DNA from: Marisa cornuarietis
Lineage: Eukaryota; Mollusca; Gastropoda; Architaenioglossa; Ampullariidae
DNA length: 64,000 nucleotides
Assembly: GCA_004794655.1 (NCBI GenBank)
Contig: SMMW01000585.1
Span: forward strand, 11,371,501 to 11,435,500
Direction of reading: 5' to 3'
The notes under the pieces were generated by a model. That model was not told the origin of the DNA. It did no database searches and saw only the letters and a program-made list of their open reading frames with translations. The position numbers and the translations under genes were made by a program. How positions within the stretch are numbered: the stretch's first letter is position 1; each line of letters starts with the position of its first letter. This document shows, one piece after another, positions 34,001 to 43,100 of this stretch.

Positions 34001-34837
34001 CGGGTTGCCCCATCTATGATTTAAGCTCTGAATCTAGCGGAGAGCTGAATCCCAATCCTGGCATTAATAATGAAGTGAGGAACAGCTTTTTTTAAAACAA
34101 AATGTTCTATGTTTAATTTGAGATGAGTTTTATTTTAAATCATAATTACTCTGTTTTATTTGACTTTGTTCTAGATACTTCAGAAAGTTGAAATGTTTCA
34201 GGGACCATTTTCAAAGTCCATACCTCGTTAAGTTTAAATAAATATGCCTTCAAATCATTATTTTGCTTTTTGTATCTTATAAATATAGGTTAAATGGGAT
34301 GCATATTACATTTTTGTTTATGAAAATGTTTATATATGAATGAAAATTTTTTGTCTGAGATATTGTCTCCTGATTTTCAGGGCTGTAAGACAGCTTTGAG
34401 CAGATTCTTTGAAAAGTATGTCATTGTGGTAGCTGGTGTTGTTATAACCATTGGGATACTTCAGGTATTTTTCATTTTACATATCCTTAATATACAAGAA
34501 AGCAGAGAGATTTATTTGGTACTGAACTACATTTTATTTTATAATGTTGTTACTTTTGGCTTTTATACCTTTCTTTAAAGAAAACAACAATTAATTTCCC
34601 ACAATTTCATCTTCTTCCTGTATAGATTTTGGACATCAAATTTACTGTGTTTATTGTTGCTTAGACTAACCTACCCTGAATTATTCTGTATTGCAGCTTG
34701 TGTGCATCATCGTGACGTCCATTCTTATTCATGTGCTGAACAACCTATACGTGCCGCAACCAGACGACATTGTTTATGACATGGCTCGCAACCAAGAGAA
34801 GTCACCATATCCTTCACGGGGAGACTATTACAGATAG
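19076..34837 (+). CDS. Tetraspanin, 295 aa
   Basis: Seven phase-0 exons: 19076-19141, 30746-30946, 31757-31831, 33500-33610, 33865-34074, 34381-34464 and 34697-34837 (stop TAG). The architecture is a tetraspanin: TM1 about 11-35 (KCVLSIFLVVLW...), TM2 about 54-78, TM3 about 85-111, large extracellular loop 112-233, TM4 about 234-262. The loop carries CCG at 154-156, SCC at 184-186, C199 and C223, the six-cysteine pattern with two expected disulphide pairs plus one. The cytoplasmic tail holds a run of Tyr, Asp and Arg residues. Tetraspanins organise membrane microdomains with integrins and other partners. The loop spacing CCGG-DYIDSNW-SCCK recalls the CD151/TSPAN11 group, but TM2 lacks that group's GCC motif, so no orthologue is assigned. 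ATG 19076 is chosen because it gives the short Lys/Cys-containing N-terminus typical of the family. Confidence 0.93.
19142..21285. other. Tetraspanin intron 1, first part
   Basis: AT-rich intron sequence with poly-T and poly-A runs. No coding or repeat structure was recognised. Confidence 0.6.
21295..22081. mobile_element. 787-bp DNA transposon with iterated-phrase termini and 9-bp target duplication
   Basis: The element is flanked by CATTGTGAC at 21286-21294 and 22082-22090. Both ends consist of a phrase near GTTCGACTAAGGTCG repeated several times in diverging form, left end forward and right end as the reverse complement (CTTAGTCGAAC-type). Just inside the left array is TATAGGACGCATG, which recurs in the 32.5-kb element. 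No transposase frame is seen. A 9-bp duplication would suit a Mutator-like mechanism, but the family is not recognised. Confidence 0.8.
22091..24480. other. Tetraspanin intron 1, AT-rich part
   Basis: Mostly AT-rich unique-looking intron. It holds a (GGT)n microsatellite at 22924-22944 and poly-A rich stretches near 22990-23020 and 23550-23575. No coding is recognised. Confidence 0.6.
22924..22944. repeat. (GGT)n microsatellite
   Basis: Seven consecutive GGT/TGG units in the tetraspanin intron. Confidence 0.9.
24540..24669 (+). mobile_element. Retroposon 3' tail ending in (CAT)n
   Basis: GCTGCGCAATGAGCATTC ... GCGCATTACAAATGGA is followed by a CAT microsatellite at 24646-24668. Sequences of the form GCGC..ATACAAAT plus a trinucleotide tail are typical 3' ends of molluscan short retroposons. 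Only the tail is recognisable. Confidence 0.45.
25620..26230. repeat. GC-richer block, possible dispersed repeat
   Basis: This part of tetraspanin intron 1 is noticeably less AT-rich than its flanks, as dispersed repeats in this window tend to be. It has no inverted ends and no protein similarity that I recognise. Its repeat nature is inferred from composition only. Confidence 0.25.
27200..27283 (+). mobile_element. Retroposon tail ending in (ATT)n
   Basis: CAGCGCAATGAGTTTGCC ... ATATTGCACTGTATAAATTC is followed by an ATT repeat at 27266-27283. The GCGC...CTATAAAT-like phrase plus (ATT)n matches the tail seen at 61085-61162. Confidence 0.5.
28480..29215 (-). mobile_element. Penelope-like retroelement remnant (RT plus GIY-YIG end)
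   Basis: On the minus strand the frames read, in order: GSSVS, MKDFNEKSLSAFYHPPRYWG, HYTDDVM (the catalytic YxDD box), TQHSAIKFTHD, SVYCKPMHADQYLQFGAHQP, LQHKLGVICTLRQDK, LSILGYPKWT and further on KDKTDKLDKSGTIYQIKCQD and CHHAYVGAM. The phrase YRKPTHTDQYL...HPLQHKLGV is diagnostic of Penelope-like RTs, and the IYxIxC...C...YVG segment is the start of their GIY-YIG endonuclease. Several frameshifts show it is inactive. It lies antisense in tetraspanin intron 1. Confidence 0.8.
29483..30034. mobile_element. 552-bp hairpin element, copy 1
   Basis: Flanked by TTAA at 29479-29482 and 30035-30038, with ends AGACCAACCTGAA and its reverse complement. The two halves are near-perfect reverse complements over about 270 bp each, with (GA)n/(CT)n tracts and a short loop around TAAAGTAACAGTTTTTC. 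It belongs with the copies at 44158-44715 and 45538-46097. No coding capacity. TTAA duplications are typical of piggyBac and Kolobok transposases, so it is probably a non-autonomous passenger of one of these. Confidence 0.85.
30050..30435 (+). mobile_element. hAT transposase C-terminal remnant (ZBED5-like)
   Basis: A frame from 30111 to 30311 reads LPFPSAYLCERAFLALTAIK, TKERNRLQ and KQAQVSH, the C-terminal dimerisation part of hAT transposases related to ZBED5/SCAND3. It is followed at about 30405-30435 by GTACAGTCGCGAAAAAGG then TTGAGAATCTC, a hAT-like 3' end (reverse complement begins like GAGATTCTCAACC). Upstream residues are frameshifted, so the element is dead. It directly abuts hairpin copy 1. 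Confidence 0.7.
32535..32995. mobile_element. 461-bp DNA transposon with iterated-phrase termini and 8-bp target duplication
   Basis: Flanked by GTATTTTC at 32527-32534 and 32996-33003. The left end repeats GGTCAGTTCGACTAAG-like phrases five to six times and the right end carries their reverse complements. ATAGGACGCATGAAATG occurs at 32650-32666, with a similar copy just before it, and in inverted form near 32886-32905. It is the same family as 21295-22081, but the interior differs. It lies in the intron between tetraspanin exons 3 and 4. Confidence 0.8.
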
Positions 34838-37800
34838 ACAGGGCCTGTGGTCACCATCGACTCTCAAGGTGTATCCCTTTATTTCACCATTAATCACCAC
34901 GGGAACTGGGCTCTGTTAAATATGATTGATGCAATACCATTAAGACTATTCATTAGCCACCTTTGATGGCACTTAACCTTGAAACATGATGGTGTTAATT
35001 ATGTCCACCTTTTTGCCTCATCACTTGACGGTCAATGGATTTTGTGTCTTGGGGTCAATGACTGTGGTTTAGTGTGTGTCCTGGCAGCTTACCTGCTCAA
35101 GTCAATAACTTGTTTCAAAGGAAGATACAAAGAACTGAGGGCAGATAATTTTGTTGAGCTGTTCAGATAACATAACCCAGTGATCTTTGTCCTTTAAAAA
35201 AAAAGGAAAAGAACGTTACTTAGTAAAAGGTTCTTCAGTTAACAGTGAAAGTTTTAGTATATGAGGTCTTTTTCTGACAATACATTTTTTATATAAAAGA
35301 CTATTATTAGAGTTTGACTAGTGCAGCATGCTGCTTGAAACAGTTTTCTGCCAATGTGAGATTGGGGTGTGTATAATATTGTACTGTTACATTTAGGCAA
35401 ATCAAAAATTTATTTTTCTTTTGTTACAGTTTTGTAGAATTGACGTCTAAATGTAGGTTTGTAGGTGTGGAATTGGCCACCTCTTGGTATCAGTTTTACC
35501 TCTTTATGTAAGAGCTTAAACTATGTGATTCAAAGGATACACATGTGATGTATAGAATACACATATGCACAACCTCATCAGCGTGCATTTATTACATGCT
35601 TGAAATAATGAAGAGAGGCAACCTTTCCTTTATTGTTCACATACATCTGCTCTAAGACTGATATTTTTTGGACACGTTCTTAAAGAGGAAACTTTTAGAA
35701 GAGGATTGGAAGATGTTCATGGCTTACAGTGGGATGTAGTAGGGAATGTATTTAAAAATATCCAGTTTCCTATTCCTCCTTCTCCAACCATCACTGTTTC
35801 TTCAAAGATTATAGACAGTGTGGATATGTTTCATTAAGCAACAACGTTACCAGCCGTGGACACAGTGTTCTCCTTGATGCCTGTTGGGCTGTTTTGCAGC
35901 ATGCTTTTAAAAAGATTTTTCCAACATTTGAAAAAAAAACCCTGAAATTTGATGATTTACATTTTGCCATAAAATGTAATGCAGTTCAGGCATCTACAGT
36001 ATATTTACACACTAGCTTTGGTTGTCACCTGAAATGGGTATGTGTTTTACATAAGCCTGCAGCAACTGTGGTGGTCTTTGTTGGGCAGTAAATTATACAT
36101 CCAGTGTATTTGAGCTCTTTTGCTTATTTGCAAGCGTTTACAATGAAACTTGGGTCAGTAAAGGCTTAGGGAAGAAAATGCTTCTTGTGCCAGAGCTGTT
36201 GAAGCTGCATTGAAACCTGAATTAGTCAACACAAACTGGCCAAACAAAACCAGCTGGAAACAATGGAAAATGAAGAGTTTACTATGCCAGAACTGCTATC
36301 CTCAGTACCACAAAGATGGGAGTGGAGAAATTTCAAAATGCCTTCTTCTGTTGGGCAGATGATGAAAACATGAGGTAAATCATTGTGCTAGAGACATAAC
36401 TTTTGTGGCAGCTTTTCCAACATTGTAAGTTATGCTTCAGACAAAGAAAAGGTGGCCAGCAGGTGTCTTATTCCATCCATGTGTGACACAGAGTATCAAA
36501 TGCTGTTTGTATTTCAAGGTTAGGGTTGAAGAGAGTATTTTTATGGCCGACTGATTTCAACAGGTTAAACTGTATTGAGTTTTTAATTTGTATTGTTGGT
36601 GTTTGTTTTGCTATGCCAGTGTGTTTTAATTTTGCTTTACTCTATCAAAAGTTGTAAACAGTAAGCCACTTTCCAGATATGAAGAGGAGATAGCATTTTT
36701 GTTTTTTAAGAAACCTGTTTGAAGCAGTTAGAATATCAGAAATCCATGCATGTAGCTGTGGTTTGAACAGATTCTTACTGTGCTGTGATTGAACTTCAAT
36801 CCTTAAAATTTATATATATATATATATAATATGAATAAGGAAAGAACAAGTCTTAGATAGCATCAGTGGGCTATTCATATATCGACAACTGCTGTTTAAA
36901 AATTGTAAACAGATATTTTTTAAAGATGGTGATGTCTTAAGTTACACCTGTTGTGATGTTTGAATCAAGTCTTTTGCAAATTTATTTTCATGGTCAGTAG
37001 CTATTATCTAGGAATAAAGTGAGTTAGCAGGGCATATATGTTACTGTGACAAAAGCTGTAGCACTAATTTAAAGCTCTCATGCCTCGATCACAACTTTTA
37101 TTCACAAATGTGGGAGCTTGCTGATGTGCTTAGGGTATTTTGTGAGACGATTTTGTTTAAATCTCCAATAATGAATTTCAAATGGAAATATCTTCTGACT
37201 ACCAAGGGTTGTAGTTCCATAATTGTAGGTTGTGATTCAGTACAAGAGGACCAGTCAAGTTTAAGCATTAATACATTGTTGAAGTCAAAGATGATATTAT
37301 TCTTCCCATTTTGGCAAGAGTGTGAACTTTTGTCTCTTATATGTTGAGTTATGTGAAAGGAAGATAAAGGAGTTTGACTAAACGTGACAGACATCAGAAA
37401 AGACAGGCTAGCCACAAACTAGAGGATAGCTTTGTCAAAAAATGGGTGATAACAGACCCTAGGATAAACTTTTTTTTAAACTTTCATTATGTACAGGATA
37501 TTTGTGCAATTGATTCTTGGCTTGTGCTTACTCACTGTGTGTGCGCGCGAGGATGTGTGTGTGCTTTTGTGTGCACAAGCAGGTATTTCAAGCTTCCTTT
37601 TTGGAGGTTTAGAAATTGGTGAGTTGAAATAAAATAATGGGCTTTATCTGTTGTCACCTTTCTGACCTCCTTTTATTTAAAATATGACTTCTGTTTTATT
37701 ATTGAATTGATTTCTGTATTTTTTTTATTGTTCATCTATTGAAGTTATGGTAGTAGAGAGATCTGTTTGCATTTTTTTTGTGTGTTGGAGCTTGAGTTTG

Positions 37801-40800
37801 AGTGAGCACCAGTTGGTTCCTGTAAAGAAATCTAGAATGTACTGTTGGTTTCTTGCAATTAGCTGTGGCACGGTGCATAGAGCTGAAGAGTATAAAACGC
37901 AGCATTTCCATCCTTATATACCAATAGATAAGATTTTTTTTTTCATTTTGATTGCATTGAATTTAGTTTGCATTCCACCCCTTCTCTTTCACCTTTTCCT
38001 TGTTTGCCTGAGATGCTTATACAAAATCATGATTTTTATTTACATGTATTTTGAATTCATGTTCAGAGATTATTTTCTATTTTATTTGCAAATGTGTTGC
38101 TATTTTTTTCCAGAAGCAGTTAAGTGCTTTTACATGTCTACTTGTGCTTTTTAACAATGTTTTTTTTTGTAATGCCTATTACATAACTTTGTACAGTTTA
38201 GCACATACCACTAAAATCATTTGTAAATTTTTTCTGCTAGAAAATGTCATTTTGAATTTTTCCAAAATTTTGTCTTTGTATGCCTGTGTGTGGATGTTGG
38301 ATTTTCCTCATAATATTTCAGCTTCCTTTTGAATGTTTTCTGATAATTGGAATATTTTTGTAGCCTGTCGTTTTGATTGAACAGTGGTCACTGGATGTCC
38401 TTCTCATGTTTCTTGCAAGTACATATCCTAATATTTCTTCTGAAATTAGGAGTGGTGCTTATAACCTGAGACTTCACAGGTATAGTTTAGAATTTAAAAA
38501 ATAAAAGAAAATCTTTTTGTGGGGAGGGAGTTGGAGAAAATAGATTTAGTGTTAGAAAGAAAAATAAGTATAAGAATTAATAACTGAATAATCTACACAG
38601 TTACATGGTGCTTAATACACTGTTTATCTTGGTGGTGTTTTTTTTTTTTTTTTTTTTGCCTTATCACAACTTACTAATCAGATCTGATGTTGAAACTGCA
38701 TTTTGACTCCTTTGCTGCTTGCATGGAGTTTTAATATTTCTTTACCAGGCAATATTCAGAGAAACATCGTTTAAAATTATACAAGAAAGGATAGAAAGTG
38801 GCTAGATGAAGCATTGCATTATGGTTGTGTGAATCATAGTAGTGACTATCAAATGATGTGATTTCCAGGTGAAGGTATAGTTTTCTTTTCTTGTATTCTA
38901 GATAACAAGTATGAAAATCGTTAAGTAAGCTGATTAGGCATTAAACAAAGTAGTAGATTAAAAGATTCACAAGCAAATAGGTTACACAGGATTGCATCAC
39001 TTATAGTGTCGTGTCTTTAGAAAGTAAAGTTTCTGGTTTCCATTTTGTTGAAAGAGCACTGAGAATCTTTTTTTAGGCCTTAGATAATACCTTGTGCAGT
39101 GATCAACAATTTTTTTAAATGCATGAAAATAGATGAATTTCTTAAAATGGAATATTAGTTCTAGACGATTTAAGCTTGAGAAATGCTAAGTAACAGACTG
39201 ACTTCCCTTCTGTATGCAATGGCAAAATGCAGTTTATTTTTCATTTTACTTAAATTTCCTAACGATAATATTAGCTGTGTTAACACTTTGTTTTCTCACA
39301 GAATGCTGTTTAGGAAGAATAGGGCCAGGATCAAACTGTTAACGTAAAAATCAAGATTCAGAAGACATGAAGCGTCTCTCTCTCACACTTACCACCTCTT
39401 CTCTTTAAGCTTGTCTACAAGCTATAATGCACTTGTAACACTAAAACAATATTAAATCAACATCCATTCTTACCAGGAATCTTGGTTCTATACATAGTAT
39501 CGCAGCTGACAGTGGCGTTTCCAGCATTTTTAGGGTGCTATTTGTTTATTAAGAAATAGCATAGTTATATGCAGTGGACTTTGACACATAATTTAAAATT
39601 CCATTAGTTTGAGGGTGACTTTTTGTATAAATGATATTAGCATGTCATGTTTTTCTCATTTTGTAAACATTTATAAAAGAGATGCTCATTTATCCAGAAG
39701 GTGACATTTTCCTGTAAATACAGTTTCAGCTAATTTTTCCTGCCAACCTCATCCCTCACTACACTTTGTGGCAGAGTATTCCCCCAAAGTTACCCCTGGG
39801 GAAAGGGATAGCCAAGTAATGAGAACATCCAAACCCAGAGGCAGCAGATTTCCCCCAGCTGTCAGCAGCGAGGGAGAGGAGATGGGCACTATCTTCATTA
39901 AAAGCTATAGCCCCAAGAAAAGTATGGTCTCCAACAGCTCACTCTTCAATGATATTAAGATTAAGAGACCACTTTTGCCTTCACCTTTTTCACTTGAGGT
40001 TGCCCCTAGTTATATATTACTTACCATCACACACATTACCATTCTCACCCAGCATTTGTGCTGGATAATAGTGGCAATATGAAGAGTTGTAACTGCTAAT
40101 GTTTTCAGATATGGCCTCAGGGTTTCACTAGTTAACAAATGAACATTTCATTAAATTGTTAGGTTTCTAAAATCATTTAGATTTTCAATGTTTTTCTGGA
40201 CACGTATTTTTGCTGTTTGTGTGTACATGTTATTTTTGGATGGGCAAGGAAATTGTAATATATTACATTTGTGCAAACAAAATTGCTCATGTGAAGTAAC
40301 CTGTATCCTAAGCTATTACAGTAGAATTTTATACCAAACATGCTCATTTATTCTTCATCCATTCAAAGGCTTAATGGGCCACAATGATGTTTTTTTATGG
40401 AATATTTAATGAACTAGGTTTTGTGTGACATTGATCAGCTCATTTCTGACAGTATTATTTATGCGCTAGAATTTAAGAATCTGTTCAGTATGTTTAGTTG
40501 ATTTCTTTTGAAAAGTTGCTTTCAAAGGTAAACCTTAAGTACAGAATAGTTTTTTTCATTTACTCTTTTTGTATGTTTTTATTGGTCTTAGAGCTTTTTT
40601 TATACTTACATTCTCTTATTTAAAATTTTGTCACCTTTTTCTATTAGCCGCTCTAATATATTGATAGTAAATAACTGTCAAAACTGATCAGTAGTGCTTT
40701 TTTGTATTTAATTTGTTCAATAATTGCAGACACTTATTATGCGGGTCATCTGTGTTTATTTTTCTTAATTATTATGCTTTTGTTGGCATTTTACTTATAT

Positions 40801-41710
40801 ATTTTCAGTTTTAGTTGTAGAAGACTTTTTTAAAACTAAAAGTTTGGCTCTGTACATACCAGAAATGATGAGAAAGAATTTTGTCAATGTTGGTGAATGT
40901 TTTTTTTCATTATTAAGGAGAACAAAAAGCAATGGAGGCTGTCTGTGTTGTTCACTTTGTTCCAATTTTTGATGTTTTAGACACCAGTTGCCAAGTTGGC
41001 AGAAAGCATTGTCAGCTTTGGTACTGATTAAATGAATATTGTCAGTCATAAGTTGTTTGTGTAGTTTTTTTTTAACCTTTCTTGTTGATATTTTTGCAAA
41101 TAGACGAAAAATTAGTCTTGATCCAGTTTAGCATTCAGAACTGCTGGTGTTTGTTAAATATTAAATCACGGCTTAACTGAGAAATGGTTGAAGCCCGGAG
41201 GGCTCAGGACAAGATCCTTTACAGACGTTATCTGGCAATCATCAACCTGCATGAAAAGTCATTATATTTGAGAGATTGACCTGCTGTGCACCTTTTTGAG
41301 AGATTGTTTAGAGATCAGTTGCTGCATACCTCAGTGGTTCAGCTAAATTCATTTCAGATTCTTTAATAGCCCTGCAGAGAAGACTACAGATTTTGGAATG
41401 AAATTTGATGTGCACAGTGCTTGTCTTTTAGTCTGGGCAAGACCATGAGCAAGGTTTAAATCAGACCTCTAAGCTCATGCACATTGCAGGCTGTAACTGC
41501 TTATTCCGAGTGCACCTGCTTGCATCCTTTTTCCCACTGAAAGGTTGCTTTAAAAAAATATCCAGTGTCAGCTTAGGCTCAGCAAATGGAGGCCATTTGG
41601 ACATTTCTTATTTTTTAAAAGCATCAAGTCTAACAGCAATTTACATAGAACAAACTTTATAATCCTTATAAAATTTTGTTATAAGGTACGTGTATGATTC
41701 AATCAATAAA
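34838..41710 (+). other. Probable long 3' UTR of the tetraspanin
   Basis: AT-rich, T-rich plus-strand sequence without recognised coding or transposon remains. Candidate AATAAA signals occur at 37012-37017, 37628-37633, 38500-38505 and, most convincingly, 41705-41710 (AATCAATAAAGAGTG). Whether the transcript really reaches 41.7 kb cannot be seen; one of the earlier signals could be used. A (TA)n run is at 36811-36829. A less AT-rich patch at 39765-40080 contains a 104-codon open frame with no recognised homology. Confidence 0.45.
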
Positions 41711-43100
41711 GAGTGTTAAGTTAGAGAATCATTTTCAGACATTTCGGGTAATACCTTTGTATTTATTATTACATATATAAATTTGAGATCTAAAGGCCAT
41801 TTTTTTTAAAGTTTAACATACTGTGGCAAGCTCAGTTAATAATCTATTTTATTAGTAAAACCTCTTCGCCAGTACTGTATACTGTTACAATCCGAAACCA
41901 TTAAATTATTTACAAGTGTGAGAAAACAATGAAATATATGTAAAGAAACAGATTTTCTATAAATATAAATATCAACAATAACAATGCCTTTCTTTCAACA
42001 TCAACAAGAATTATTCATAATTAAAAAGGCGATAATGAGAGGGAGGGTGTGAATGGGAGGGAGAAAGACGCTGAGAGGGACGGTAAGCAGGAAGAGGAGA
42101 AACAGCATACAAACTTCACAATTCCTTTCTAAGCTTAGATGACCATGTTGCAATGGTAGGTTGCACATTTAAAAAAGTCAAGCAAAAGTAATACAGCACA
42201 CAGTAGTGCTATATAACAAGACAACATCATATGCCTGTCCCGGACAGAGCACTGATAAAACAACAAATAGAGATTCTCACCTGACAAAGAAAACCAATTT
42301 CAGGGCATAAAATACAAGGGCAAGTGAGACCAAGCTGCTTTGTGGGTTACTTGATGGGAACTAAGGGCATGTCAGAATGACTCCAATGAAAATTACAGAT
42401 AAAAATCCGGGCATTATTCTCTAACAAAAAATTCTGAGGTGTGCAAAAGCGAGATTTATGATTATTTAAAAAAATATTGTTCATTTCTTTTACTTCACAA
42501 AGATGTCTGGGCTCACATCAAGGAAAGAAATAGTAGGCAGAAAGAGGTGGAGCAAGGTAGGGATTGGGCACCTAAACCCACATGTAGTAACCCACATTGG
42601 AAACATTTAATATAAATGAGTATCCATGTCGCCAGGTACATAATGACCGGCACATAAACTACCAAACAACGTGTGGTCGAAATCCGACACAAGGGAAGCA
42701 AGATAATGTCTAAAGAAGATTATTCAGAAATATGCTTGTGTGAACTGGAGATGAATAGTTGTCGAACTTTGCTTCCTAAAGCTATTCGGTCCATTGGAAA
42801 GTAAATTATCGGTACACCGGAGAAAGGGAAGGACCATTTCAGTTTATGTACGTGAGGGTTTTTTTTTTTTTAAGCCGATCACTCCAAAGATTGTCTAAAC
42901 AGAAAAATCGCGATCAATGTGAAGGACACGACGAGAAGGGGTTAACAAAACACTAACAAAATTCACAGTTGAATCTTAATTGCTACCATGTTTGTTCTTC
43001 TCTGCCGATGTGTACGTAGCAAGGATCGTCTTCTTAGGGCAGCGACAGCAGAACCATTTGAACGCGAAGGTGCCGTCGGCGCAACGCAGGCAAGGTGTAC
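41711..43100. other. Intergenic DNA / FBXO47 3' flank
   Basis: Sequence between the converging tetraspanin and FBXO47 genes. Minus-strand poly(A) candidates are TTTAAT near 42606 and TTTATT near 41848. Just beyond the FBXO47 stop, 43000-43100 stays as GC-rich as the FBXO47 exons. No other feature is recognised. Confidence 0.5.
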
